Positions 23,790 to 34,279 of a DNA stretch of 64,000 nucleotides are shown piece by piece; position 1 is the first letter of the stretch, and each line of letters begins with the position of its first letter. The stretch covers positions 17,587,538 through 17,651,537 of the forward strand of contig OX155961.1 of assembly GCA_944548615.1 (NCBI GenBank), read 5' to 3'. This DNA is from Micropterix aruncella (taxonomy: Eukaryota; Arthropoda; Insecta; Lepidoptera; Micropterigidae). A model generated the notes under the pieces. It was not told the origin of the DNA. It worked only from the letters and a program-made list of their open reading frames with translations, and did no database searches. A program made the position numbers and the translations under genes.

Positions 23790-25552
23790 ACACTGTATGT
23801 AAATGAGGCAATAGCAGAAAACTGATTCTTATTGTGACTGAGACGTGGTTATGACCGAAAGTCGCCTAACTAGGCCTGAGCCTGTTCTAAGGCAGACTTG
23901 AGCAATTTTCTTTGTGCATTATGATTACTATTTATTAACAATGCATATATTTCTAGACACAATCAAATAAAACTAATTATTGAAATAGTCTACAAAAAAT
24001 TAAATTAAAAATAGAAAATTGAAATCTTTTTAAAATAAAAATAAAATAAAATAAAACTAGATCTAATCCAAATAATAAATAAAACAAAATTAACATTAGA
24101 ATAATTAGAATTAATAAAAATTCAAATTGATTGTCAATTTTTAAGATATCAATTGCTTAATAGAAATGAAAAATTTTAGAATGATATAATTTCGTATTTT
24201 TGTCAATTTATATAAATGGAAAGTATCTCAATATTTAATGTTAAAATTATGTAAATTAAATTAATTTAAATTAAAAGTAATTATACTATTCCTAAATAAT
24301 AATAATAATAATCATCAGAAATATAGATATATAAACTTAAATCAAACATATAATCGCAAAATATAATTAAAAAGGAATTGTAATCAAATACGTAATTAAA
24401 TTAAATGAAATAAAATAAAATAAAATAATGAATAGGTACAAATTTTTGAAAAATTAAAATATAAAAAAAAAAGAAATCTTATCGCAATTATTAACTAAAT
24501 AATTATCTTTAATTCATTCTGAATGTGTTGATTTTCTCTTTTAAAAACCATGCTGTCAATAGTTTTTTAAAATGTTTCCCATTTTCTTCAGTTTTAATGT
24601 TTTCCGGAAGGGCGTTGAAAAATCTTGAGGCACAAAATCGAAATGATCGTTGTCCAAACGTGGTTTTCATTTTGGGTATCATTACATTCCCATTACAGGA
24701 GTTTCTAGTATTGATTATTTTTTGGGTAGCGATCAATTTTGTATTAAATTTTAAATATGATAATGCAGTTTTTAAATATAATTGCATAGTATCCAGAACC
24801 TCGTACTCCTTAAAAAGTGCCTTTGAAGGATATCCATACGGTTTCCGCGAAACAATTTTTAAAATGCATTTTTGTGCAACATTCAGGGGAGATATGATGG
24901 TTTGTGCGCATCCACCCCAGCCAATTATCCCATAACACAGAAGGCTTTGACAAAGAGCATAGTAAACGCTTTTTAGCATTCCTGGACTAAAGACATTCCT
25001 CACCTCTTTACAGACATAAGCCAATTTTCTGATTTTGCAAGCTAGTAACTCGATGTGATCCTGCCACCTTAGACGATTATCTATAATTATTCCTAGGTAT
25101 TTAATGGATTCTACCCTATCCAGCGACGGGCAACTGCAATGACTTTGATCATTGCAAGTATGTATTTTAATGATATGGTCCGATGACGGTTGGCCTCTCA
25201 TATTGATACTAAAAGGAATTACTTTAGTTTTATCTATGTTAAGACTTAGTAAAGAATTATCCAGCCATTCCCTTACAATATTTAGTCCTTTATTAGCTTC
25301 ACTAAAAGTATATTTCCAATTATGGCCTTCAAATAGAATTACTGTGTCATCTGCAAAGGATACTGTTTTACCGACAAGATCACACAGTTTATTCATATAA
25401 ACTAGAAATAGAATAGGTCCAAGAACACTACCCTGTGGAACACCAAATGATATGGATTCTGGCTTACTGGTGACATTTTTTATCGATGTAATTTGTTTTC
25501 TGTCTGTCAGGTACCTTTCAAACCAGTTTAGCGTGATGGACTCACAATTATT
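23790..25552 (-). pseudogene. CR1/Jockey-like non-LTR reverse transcriptase, 5'-truncated, with 3' UTR
   Basis: The minus-strand frame is open from ~25552 to a stop at 24509. It starts inside the reverse transcriptase: NWFERYL, then SISFGVPQGSVLGPILF (RT block 4), then SFADDT, the catalytic FADD form of the YxDD box, at about 25342-25360, then KYLGI at ~25095. The thumb and C-terminus end in FFNALPENIK and LLTAWFLKEK. No frameshift is seen in ~345 codons. The endonuclease and first RT blocks are missing, the normal 5' truncation of retroposition. The 3' UTR at 23830-23910 carries, reversed, CCTTAGAACAGGCTCAGGCC, shared with the copy at 58165. AATTATTAACTAAAT occurs at both 24487 and 25551. 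Confidence 0.8.
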
Positions 25553-25642
25553 AACTAAATTATTAACTAAATACTGAAATTTGGCATGCAGGCATCATTT
25601 TGTCATGGCAAGAGTTGAAGAGTGGTTGAAATCGGTCCACCA

Positions 25643-25654
25643 GGGGGGGGGGGG
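25643..25654 (+). repeat. Poly-G tract, 12 bases
   Basis: Run of 12 G just downstream of the truncated retrotransposon. Confidence 0.85.
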
Positions 25655-25794
25655 CGAGCTACTCATACTTCAAACTCGAAATATTGAACTTAGAGACTTG
25701 AAATTGCGGATACACAGATGCGTTTTAGGGTCGAAACCACATTGCAAAATTTTGGTTGCAATATCTCTTATAAGCGACAAAAAAAACGACATAC

Positions 25795-25995
25795 ATTTTC
25801 ATTTCCAGCAATCAAGCAATCTTGATTGTAATATTGGAGTCCTTTCCACCCTAGAACGGGCTAGTCCCAGTTGGGTGACAGAAACAAATAAGCAAAAGGT
25901 TAAAGGTTTGCCATTCGGTTCCTGTTATTTTTATACGCTAATCAATGTTTCATAGTAATTAATTCTTAAATAAATAAATAAAAATAAATAAATAA
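25795..25995 (+). mobile_element. 3' tail of CR1-like element, second copy
   Basis: Nearly identical to 4722-4916 from TTGATTGTAATATTGGAGTC through CTAGAACGGGCTAGTCCCAG to an (AAAT)n tail. Starts mid-UTR, so strongly 5'-truncated. Confidence 0.6.
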
Positions 25996-26123
25996 ATTTC
26001 ATACTCGACATCAAATAATAATGTCGAGCCGCCCGAGGCTAGTCGATAAATAATCCATATTGAAGAAAAGCCATTTTAATACCACGTAAATACTACAATA
26101 ATACTATAAATGTACTATACTGG

Positions 26124-26411
26124 ACCGGTGGCATAGTGGTTAAGTCGCCTGATCTTACATTGTAAGGTCACGGGTTCGATTCCCGGCTGGGTCAACATTT
26201 TCCGTTGGGATCAAATTAACGGAATTGCATTTTCAATTCTGTCGATTTGAATGCAATAACAAGACACACACTTACAGACATGTTACACGCACACATACAT
26301 ATAACACGTCATAGTAGGGTTGGTTGTAAGAGATTGCCATATGACAATAAACCCGCCCATTATGACATTTCACAATAAAGAGTATGAACAAACAAACAAA
26401 CAAACAATAAA
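26124..26411 (+). mobile_element. tRNA-derived SINE, full length
   Basis: The head is tRNA-like, with A box TGGCATAGTGGTT and B box GGTTCGATTCC (26179-26189) spaced as in a tRNA gene, giving an internal RNA polymerase III promoter. The body runs to GACAATAAACCCGCCCATTA and ends in a (CAAA)n tail. It mobilises only with help from a LINE. Related copies: 10464 (fragment), 16671 (split) and 63054. The acceptor stem does not pair properly, so it is not a functional tRNA. Confidence 0.85.
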
Positions 26412-26439
26412 CTTGCTGTTTTATTCGGTCACTATCAGG

Positions 26440-27030
26440 GGGGGTGGTTAGGGGTTGGTCGAATATTATTCGTCTTCCGATATTCCGGTTGAGGGTTTGG
26501 CGCGGGGTGGGGGGGGGGGGTTATCTGCTTGCCGGGAAAATCTTAGGGTGACGCAACCGATTTTATTTCCATACAATAGCGCTCAATTTAGTAATAGTGA
26601 TTTTAAATATTTGAGACGTTCACATAAAATCAGGGCTACAATTTCTGAATCTTGTTTTCAAAGCTATCTGTTATTCTTATCACGTCAAACATTCAGTTTA
26701 TTCTCCTAACATAAAATGATGCATACAAGAACAGTTCAAATCCCGGTTTAACTTAGAGTAATCTGGTTACGTCTGGTTAGAGATAGCGACTCGATTTGAT
26801 GACGCTTGTAGACAAATACGAACTCGAGACATTATCATTTTACTGACTGCGAAGTCAGTAAAATGATAACAATATGTGCATATTTCTACACGAGAAGGGG
26901 AAACTTTTCAACCGGTGGGGCGCCTCCCCCCCCCCCCCCCACCGGGGGGGCGTAGAACGATTGAAGGGGGGGGGGGTATATAGCTAGCTAGAAGGAAGGA
27001 AGGAAGGAAAGAACGAAGGAAGGATAATTT
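26440..27030. repeat. Homopolymer and simple-repeat rich stretch
   Basis: Contains G runs at 26509-26520 and 26966-26976, a 15-base C run at 26926-26940 and a (GGAA)n run at 26990-27025. The 84-codon ORF at 26455 reads through a G run and shows no known motif. Confidence 0.6.
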
Positions 27031-27672
27031 TATTAAAAATTCCTACCAAAACACTATTTTTTTATTGTTTTATTTTTTAATTTTTACACAGTCGTTCCCA
27101 AAATTAGATGTGTTATGTGTATAGGATTCATGTATGTAAGTTTTCTTTTGCTCGTGGATAGGTCTCATTTAGGAGAATTATTTAAGACGGTGGTCACGTT
27201 CTGTCAAAACACGGCCGTGCTGTAAATTCTTACTTTGCTAAGTTACTATCAAGTATTAACCTCGACCCCGGAATCGTATCAGAATTCATCCTAATAAATA
27301 ACAAGAAATAAGGTTAAAAGTACCTGTTTTATATGTATCTGCTGCTACTCTATCAAATATTCATTGCATCATACGTGACATAAAAGCCAATGTTGATGGG
27401 TGTCATGATCTAAGCATTGAAGTAACTCTTAGAAAGCAAGCCATGGAAATGACAGTCAAAACGGCATGTTTTCAAGCCTTGACATTTCTTCGTAGGGGGT
27501 GTTAGTGCACGCGTCCTAAAGTATAACGGTGGCTTATTGAATGAAGGCGACTTTTTTCGCATATAATTACATAATTGCTTAAATACGGAGATCGGCCGCC
27601 CGCGAGTTCGGTGGTATCAGCATTCCAGCGGTAAATCCCCATTCTTGAACCGACCTTGTCGGCTCTTAGAGG
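27031..27672. other. No gene recognised
   Basis: No exon, repeat copy or TIR pair was recognised here. Confidence 0.3.
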
Positions 27673-28087
27673 CTCTCTATACGATCAAGCATGCTTGTCA
27701 AGCTTCGCGTCGCGGGCTGGGAGGGGATTGTAAACCGCAGGAAATATGCAAATATATATTTTTTATATTTACCAAAAATGCCTAATTTTGTAGTTTTATA
27801 CCAGGGAGTCACGTTAATTAGACGTAATTGATTGGTTGATGATTTATTGATTGATGGTTGATTGAAGATTTATTGATGATTGATTGATGATTGATTGATC
27901 ATTGATTGATGATTTACGTCATGTGACTTGACACATGACGTCACGTGAGGATGCCACCTATGGTATTATATGAAGAAAAAAATATTGGCATATTTCTGGG
28001 AGGGGATCGTAAATATTTGCAATTTACGATCCCCTCCTAGCCCGCGACGCGAAGCTTGACAAGCATGCTTGATAGTCTAGAGAGCCC
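27673..28087. mobile_element. MITE with ~65-bp inverted ends and possible TTA duplication
   Basis: Left GGCTCTCTATACGATCAAGC, ATGCTTGTCAAGCTTCGCGT; right is the inverse (ACGCGAAGCTTGACAAGCAT, GCTTGATAGTCTAGAGAGCC), with few mismatches. TTA flanks both sides. A 3-bp TTA duplication would fit PIF/Harbinger, but it is short. Inside, 27835-27915 is an ATTGATTG-type simple repeat. Confidence 0.65.
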
Positions 28088-28211
28088 TTTACGCATATTT
28101 ATTTAAACAAAATCGCAATATTTTCAATTGCAGTACATTATTACACTATCACTAGATGGCCCATTTCTGCATTGTTTTTAAGTACCCAGAGTTCACTGTA
28201 CGCTAAGTACT

Positions 28212-28375
28212 TAATCACCCTCAGTAAGGTTTCCGTCCAGGACACAGCACGACAAGAGCTTTTGTCAAAGTCACAGATGATAAAAATTTAAAAGATGTGC
28301 AACAATATGACATGCTATGGAAAATCAGAAATAACTATTCTCACTCTGCTTGACTTCAGTAGCTAGAGCATGAAC
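28212..28375 (+). pseudogene. Non-LTR reverse transcriptase fragment (blocks 1-3), frameshifted
   Basis: One frame reads GFRPGHSTTRAFVKVTDD after an in-frame stop. About 35 codons later another frame reads ITILTLLDFSS. Together these are the SGFRPGHST and LLDFS motifs of a CR1/Jockey-type RT. The frameshift, stops and lack of flanking ORF show a dead fragment. Confidence 0.65.
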
Positions 28376-28730
28376 AAAAAATGTACAAAAAAATACGTCT
28401 CCACGAACCTAATTCCATGCACTTTTAACATTTGGGAGTTGCTCGTTTTAAACGTTGAAAATTGCATTCTTTTTAACAAAACTGACGGTACATTTAATTT
28501 AAAAATTAAATGAAAACGGATTTTAAACACACCCATTTATATGAAAACTAAGTTTTACTACATTTTTTAATAAACAACAAATGCTTATACATTTAATATT
28601 ACAAGCTTAAGATAAAAGATAAATTGCATCGCCCGAAAGATGCATGGACAGGACGTTATCACACAATAGGCGCTTCAAAATTTCGTAAATTATGTAAGAC
28701 GTGTAGTATCTCGATTGCCTAATATGGCAT

Positions 28731-29153
28731 CATCGATATATGATCCCCTAGATAGGCCTTTCGCGCTCAAAAATAACCCCTTCAAAACCACTACTGAAAG
28801 CCGGCCAGTAGTAGTTTGGTCGCAGTCCGCTGGCAGACAGCCGACCGTTTCCGGCAGAAGCCACCCGTCCACCGGGCAGTAGAAATGAATTTGGTCGTCT
28901 TTTCTACCTGGGCTTATCATACTTTAACACTGTATGGCTTCAATCTCCCCAGTCTGCCCTGTAGCCGTTTATTAACAATTTAAATTAATTGTACCTAAAG
29001 ATGGGTAAAGAAAAATCTGCCCCGAAGAATATCGGCGCTCTATTCTCTCGCATACTGTTAATTTTTTGCTCTCTTTGTCACATGATTTACGAGCAAAAGG
29101 TAGTGGAGCCAACTTATTTGTATGTGAGGGCATATCTAGCTAATATATCGATG
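28731..29153. mobile_element. MITE family C (CATCGATATA ends), copy 1, 8-bp target duplication
   Basis: Left end CATCGATATATGATCCCCTA, right end TCTAGCTAATATATCGATG, flanked by TATGGCAT (28723-28730) and AATGGCAT (29154-29161), 7 of 8 identical. Related to 32460-32691. The small ORFs crossing it are incidental. It sits only ~100 bp upstream of the cotransporter exon at 29260. Confidence 0.7.
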
Positions 29154-29259
29154 AATGGCATACCACTCGATATAAACAGTATCGACAACAATAAAAACGC
29201 TATCTACAGTTGTCCAAACGCGGCTGTTTTTAAAAGTACGTTTTTTTCTATTGTTTCAG

Positions 29260-29549
29260 ATGGAATGTTTCTAGGTCGAGTGATAGCGTACGACACGCCC
29301 AAGAAAATAATATTAAATAATAATTATCGTCGTTTCGAGGAATAAACACTTAACTCAACATGTCAACTGATGATAGCGAGTGACCGTGTAAGAAGCAGTG
29401 TTAACATGGAGAGCCGATTTTCAGTGACCAAGGTCGATGGTGATAAGAACTACTCCACATTCAACAATAGCACATCGTACAACGTTAGCGGACATCACAG
29501 AAACCAGAATGGAGGACCGACTAGTATTATTACTATGCCACTTCAAAGC
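29260..29549 (+). CDS. Na-K-Cl cotransporter (SLC12, NKCC type), first coding exon
   Basis: A pyrimidine-rich acceptor (TTTTTTTCTATTGTTTCAG) ends at 29259 and a GTAAGT donor starts at 29550. The ATG at 29406 opens exactly 48 codons, so the exon is phase 0, and 29260-29405 is 5' leader with a short upstream ORF. Residues 4-7 are RFSV, the RFx(V/I) docking motif bound by SPAK/OSR1 kinases (Fray in flies), followed by TKVDG. In this family the cytoplasmic N-terminus docks the kinase that activates inward Na-K-2Cl transport at the plasma membrane. The next exon (33970) joins in phase and carries the matching regulatory block. Assignment to NKCC is firm through that exon; the paralogue (Ncc69-like or another) cannot be told. 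Confidence 0.7.
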
Positions 29550-29555
29550 GTAAGT

Positions 29556-30430
29556 AGCTATATTGTTATGAATCGAGGACAAGTGGAAATACCTATTTTG
29601 AAATGTTTGCTTTCCCTATATCATGTTTATATTACTATGTTCAAATATTTATCAGAATATTGCAATCGGTTTCGATGTTATCCAATTCAGAATGCCTTGA
29701 TCCACATCTAAGCACATTGTTATATAATAATAATAATATTATGACTTTGTTAATCCAAAAAGGTGAGCTAATTCCTAAATAATGCAAATACTAGCTGAGA
29801 CCCATCGAATTCGACGGTCACTTTATTGACCGTAATGTTTCAAAAATAAACGGAAACACACTTATTATTTATGTACATATTTCTTTGGATTAATTCGATT
29901 ACTTATTCGATTACTAATTCGATTCGGTGACTTGCTCATTTGACCTATGATCATGAATGTCACCAAGGTCTTGGAGAAAACGGACAGGAACAACCGAAGA
30001 GTGACGCGGACGTGAAATAATAATTTCTTTATTGTGAACTGTAAGTAGGTCGTACAAAATGGATAGGTACTATTTTATGCGCTATACAGTTTACCAATCC
30101 AGGCGTACAATATTTATTTTTCTATAATTAAATATATTTTCACTTCGCAAGTTGGAGGAAAACAAATCCGATAAGTATTACGTTTTAGATATACTAACAA
30201 AAATAATTATTAGAACTTAATTATAGAAGACATATTAACAAAAATGATTAATATCTACAAATTTAGTAAATTCCAATTACTATATATAAAGTAAGTGTCA
30301 GTTTGTTTTTAAATTAAAATGTCAAACTGGAATTTTTAGGCTATCTACGGTTTGTCAGATTTAGAGCTAGAATGAAATATAAATGTTTAAAGTTTAAAAA
30401 GTTTGAGAATTACAATAAGAATACGTTATA
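29556..30430. other. Cotransporter intron 1, 5' part; no further gene recognised
   Basis: AT-rich intron sequence. No repeat copy was recognised apart from short simple repeats. Confidence 0.4.
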
Positions 30431-30434
30431 TTAT

Positions 30435-30562
30435 TTATTTGTCATTATCGTTTAAAAAGTCATTCACGCTATAATAGCATTTATTTTTAAGCCAGTGCTT
30501 TAATGTATGTTTGAATCCTGGTTGTTGCATTGGTTTGATATTTTGTGGAATAGCGTTAAAAT
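30435..30562 (-). pseudogene. C-terminus of a non-LTR retrotransposon, split by a foldback element
   Basis: The minus strand encodes FNAIPQNIK, then FKHTLKHWLKNKCYYSVND and a stop at 30435, a typical Jockey/CR1-type RT C-terminus. The upstream part of the same frame (…VRYF) resumes at 31139 beyond the inserted foldback element, with the 12-bp target sequence present on both sides. Confidence 0.65.
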
Positions 30563-31138
30563 TATAAATAGGATAGAAAACGAATTTATCGCGTGAAATT
30601 TGTAGCACCCGACGTTTCGGTGACGTTGCAGCCGCCGCTGTCAAGGGTAGACTGAAGAGCTGTCAATCCGTTGTTTTGCGGGTAGGCCGCATACCGCTGC
30701 CGCCACTGCGTAGGTTATAACGGTGGCGGGGGGGGGCGGGCTCGGAGCGCGCAAAATTTTAAAATTGAATATCATATCAATAGAGACGACGGTTGCAAAC
30801 TCTCTTCTACGTGGAACCCTCTTCTTAAAATGTTCCCGCCGCCGAGAGCCGAACGCAAAGACGTAAGACAGGATACAATGAGTGTTGTGTGCAAGACGGA
30901 TTTAAAAAAAAAAAATGCGCGCTCCGAGCCCGGCCCCCCACTACCGTTATAACCTACGCAGTGGCAGGAGCGGTATCCGGCCTACCCGCAAAACAACGGA
31001 CTGACAGCTCTTCAGTCTACCCTTGACAACGGCGGCTGCAACGTCACCGAAACGTCGGGTGCTACAAATTTCACGCGGTAAATTCGTTTTCTATCCTATT
31101 TATAATGTCAAACAACCGCAATAGTCTTCGATTTTATG
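30563..31138 (+). mobile_element. Foldback element with ~190-bp arms and 12-bp target duplication
   Basis: TAGCGTTAAAAT flanks at 30551-30562 and 31139-31150. Arms: TATAAATAGGATAGAAAACG on the left and CGTTTTCTATCCTATTTATA on the right, with long inverted similarity inside (ACGTTTCGGTGACGTTGCAG; TTGTTTTGCGGGTAGGCC). A 30-bp non-palindromic tail (CAACCGCAATAGTCTTCG) follows the right arm, as in the other copies. The loop contains GC-rich spacer and an A run. No protein is encoded. Confidence 0.8.
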
Positions 31139-31207
31139 TAGCGTTAAAATATCTAACACAACAGAACTGTAAAGGCAGGTCACTGAAATGGCAGGTGACA
31201 ATAAACA

Positions 31208-31447
31208 AAATTATTTACGCCAATTCAGCGTATTCAGTTATTTCCAAGTTAGAAGGCATGAGCTCCATCTTAGTTGGCTGCCTTGAAGTTGACGCTTGAG
31301 GGCTGTATGATCTGCGCCTCTTTGTTTGGTCGTAAATTAAATTATTTTGCCTTTCTCGTTGCGAGTATTCTTCATCGAGCCTTGATACAGTTGTATATTG
31401 TCGTTGACTGGCTCTTACTCGTCTTCCAGTAAGGCGTTTTTCTGAGA
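31208..31447 (-). other. Coding-like minus-strand frame, unidentified
   Basis: About 80 codons are open without a start ATG at the beginning, rich in Arg, Gln and Ser (for example SQRQYTTVSRLDEEYSQRER), ending EYAELA and a stop at ~31208. The composition looks protein-like and differs from random AT-rich frames. It lies upstream of the non-LTR C-terminus on the same strand but in a separate block. It may be a transposon relic. Confidence 0.3.
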
Positions 31448-31449
31448 GG

Positions 31450-32440
31450 TTTTAGCATTTTCGGATTTTGAGCCATTAAAATCGATGGTAAAGGCCCAAC
31501 AGTTCAAAATCACAGGTAGTTTTAAATATTGCCTAAAATTACAAAACTTTGACACAATGTCAATGCAGTTTAGCAATTGTCCTTTATAGGTACACCTGTT
31601 TAGAGCAAAAAAAGGTCACGCTGTAATCTAGCAGACGGCAAGGTGTAAACATTTTGCTGAGGTGTCTAAAAAAATATCTCGATCTGTAGATCATGATAAA
31701 ATTGTGTTATCAAAAAAGAAAATTAAAAAGTCATTAAAATAAAAAAAAATACAAAATTTTAGCTCCATATACTGTTCCATATATAGCTCCATATATAGCT
31801 CCATGTAAAGTTCGCGCGGAGATCCAGTACATAGCGCTATAATTTTGTAATTTTCTATTTTAATGACTTTCTTTAATTTTCTTTTTCAATGACACATCTA
31901 CAGACTGAGAGATTTTTTATACACCTCAACCAACTACCTAAAATCTAATCTAAACCTAAAATTATTATATAGATATAAAAAAATATGAAATGTAAAGAAT
32001 GGTTTGGTTGGTTGTAGGTTACTTAACCCATAAAAGGAATCATTCCTTCACTTACTTCTTTTAATAATGATTGTCATATATAGATGATAATAGCATGCCA
32101 ATTAAGCGTGCGTGAATCAAGCGTGCGTGATCAAGCGTTTTTGTTTGCCTACAAAAGTTTCGGGAGGTTTTCGCTTTTTCGTATGTTTAAAAAGTTTGTA
32201 TAACTAGTAAAGTCATTTTCATAACGTCTAAAATAGTGTTTAGTTGATAACTAAATTAATTGGGTGAGCACTGTTAGATTGTAGTTTCACCGGTTTAAAC
32301 GAGTTATATTCTGTATGAATTTTGTTATAGCAAATATCCGAGAAATCCTAAACCGTTTGAATTAACAGAAGATTCAGAAAATGATGGTCATACTTCATCA
32401 ATCAACAACCAATGCTACCTTCCAAGCACAATTTAATGGC
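31450..32440. other. Cotransporter intron 1; no gene recognised
   Basis: AT-rich, with a short direct repeat (AGCTCCATATA, three times at 31762-31803). No transposon end was recognised. Confidence 0.4.
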
Positions 32441-32459
32441 TACCATTAGCATTTGCAAG

Positions 32460-32691
32460 CATCGATATATAAGGGCCTAGATAGGCCTTTCGCGCGTAAA
32501 TGACCACTCCAATACCAATACGAATGGCCGCCAGTACTTCCCGGTATGAGCGATCCCGCGACGAATATTGCCGTGCTATTCTCTCGCTTTCTGTTCAATG
32601 TATTGCTTTCTCTGTGACATGTTTTTACGCGCAACGGATATGACCAGACTCATTTGAACCTGACGGCATTTCTAGGCCTTATATATCGATG
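32460..32691. mobile_element. MITE family C, copy 2, perfect 8-bp target duplication
   Basis: Ends CATCGATATATAAGGGCCTA and AGGCCTTATATATCGATG, flanked by TTTGCAAG at 32452-32459 and 32692-32699. Shares an internal block with copy 1 (GTGCTATTCTCTCGCTTTCT versus GCTCTATTCTCTCGCATACT). 8-bp duplications are made by hAT and P transposases; the terminal CA fits the P group loosely. Confidence 0.8.
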
Positions 32692-32811
32692 TTTGCAAGA
32701 CCAGAATCAGTTGATCGAAGAGTCCTAATAATGCCTGGACGATGTAGATCTGGATGGGTTCCAAGATAGAAATCTACAGACTTGCGTATAGCAACATCTT
32801 GCGGTGTCGAC

Positions 32812-33468
32812 TACAACGGGCGAGCCCGTCACCACAGGACGTTTTAACGATTAGTCGTTCTGTCGCCCTGCAGTGAACGTAGAAGACTTTGGACAGTACA
32901 ATCCTACGTCCAGCTACGTCACAACCCGTGAGAGTCCAACGCCTTACCGCGAGTTAGCCAGGAATAAACCCGGCGGGCTCGAGATACTCGCGCCCTCACT
33001 TCCAATTGTGACCAGATTTCTCCGGTCTCTCGATTGGTTCCGAGTTCGAGGTCGCTTGCGCGGTCCTCTCCCTTATGAAGCGGTGAAACGGAGTGCACCG
33101 AATCTATCGCGGACCAAGGCGTCCTTTGCCCGCCTCTTACCCGGGATCGGATGGCCAATGGTCAATTCAAGAGCAGTCGCCATAAGTTACGCAACCACCC
33201 CCGCTCTATAGGAAACAATACAGTTCCCAGACTCCCCCGACTGTTAGTCGGAGAGCACAATCGATTGGCTTGCGCCGCACGGTGTGCAGACCGTCCAGGG
33301 GCGCCAGAGGTTTGATTCCCAGGGGAGACTGGTTGACCCAGTGTCCTACCCAAGATTCGCACCCCATGCGGGGAGGCCGTCGGATGGGTGTTGACCCGTG
33401 AGTGTGACCGACCCTGAACACATGGGTCATCGTGGCCAACTCATCATGGGCCCGTTAGCCCCCGTATA
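32812..33468 (+). repeat. Unclassified dispersed repeat X, copy 3 (near full length)
   Basis: Starts GTCGACTACAACGGGCGAGC and ends GGGCCCGTTAGCCCC. Shares all blocks of copy 2 in order, plus GGTTTGATTCCCAGGGGAGA. It is closest to the inverted copy at 39085. The overlapping ORFs in both strands are not conserved between copies. Confidence 0.65.
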
Positions 33469-33969
33469 GCAACATTAGGAGAAACACTTCCGCTTTAGCC
33501 AGGACATTGGTATGAATTCCTGCTGCCAGTACACCAAGCGAGAGTTTTCTCGGTAGCTGGCGTATTGGTTACGGATAAAAGATCAAAATTGCATATTCTT
33601 CGGAAGAAAGAACGATAATTTGCCAAATACAATTATTATTATTTAGTGAAATGAATATATTTGTTACTTCATAATACAATACATCGCGCCACCCAGCATT
33701 ATGCCACCGATACTTGAATTTTAACTGATTGCAGCTGCTGCCATTTTTGTGAGCGGCGCCCATATCTAAGTGTAAGATACAACTGCTAAGTGTCTTGTAG
33801 AGGGTTGACTTCGTCTTTCGGGATAGCATAAGGGATTTAATTTGAGATTGGAGCCCGAATCTAGTTACTGCTTGTTACCGATCTTTTCCATCCTCGTGGA
33901 TTAGCATTGACGAACAGGACCCCACAATATAAGACTAGCTCCCATAAGATGTTATTATTTCGTTTATAG

Positions 33970-34161
33970 AATTTCTCATCGGAATCTCTGGATGCATCGT
34001 CGCAAACCTGGTTGCACGACGCGGGTTGGCGACGAAAACGGAGCTTAGCGCAACTTACGAGGGAGGCCCTTCCTCGACTGGACAACTATAGAAACACCAA
34101 AAGGGCACTCAAGAGGCCAAGTTTGGGAGAGCTGCATGGAGACGTCAAGGACCATAGCGTG
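33970..34161 (+). CDS. Na-K-Cl cotransporter (SLC12, NKCC type), second coding exon
   Basis: The acceptor TTATTATTTCGTTTATAG ends at 33969; the exon is 192 nt (64 codons, phase 0); the GTGAGT donor is at 34162. Codons 28-57 encode LAQLTREALPRLDNYRN and, after a short spacer, RPSLGELHG. This is the conserved N-terminal regulatory region of Na-K-Cl cotransporters, equivalent to the vertebrate segment with VPRIDHYR and RPSLAELH, directly before the first membrane segment. The Thr of QLTREALP is at the position known in the family as a SPAK/OSR1 phosphorylation site. Joined to the 29260 exon the frame is continuous. Membrane-spanning exons were not found in the remaining window, so the next intron is either very long or its exons are too short for me to see. 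Confidence 0.85.
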
Positions 34162-34230
34162 GTGAGTGTAGCAATCTTTTACGTTAATAGTATTTAAGTT
34201 TTGAAGGACACAGCTGTGCCAATCTTACCA

Positions 34231-34247
34231 GGGGGGGGGGGGGGGGG
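34231..34247 (+). repeat. Poly-G tract, 17 bases
   Basis: Longest homopolymer of G in the window, 70 bp past the exon 2 donor. Confidence 0.9.
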
Positions 34248-34279
34248 TAGAAATGTCCCATCATTCAGTTTTAAGCAGA

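Noticed and set aside
26124..26196. A tRNA gene
   Set aside because: A and B boxes are tRNA-like, but the acceptor stem fails to pair and the unit continues as a SINE with three related copies.
28989..29345. 118-codon plus ORF
   Set aside because: It crosses the end of a MITE, its target site and the splice acceptor of the cotransporter exon, so it cannot be one protein.
32873..33439. Overlapping ORFs on both strands in repeat X
   Set aside because: Not conserved in frame among X copies.
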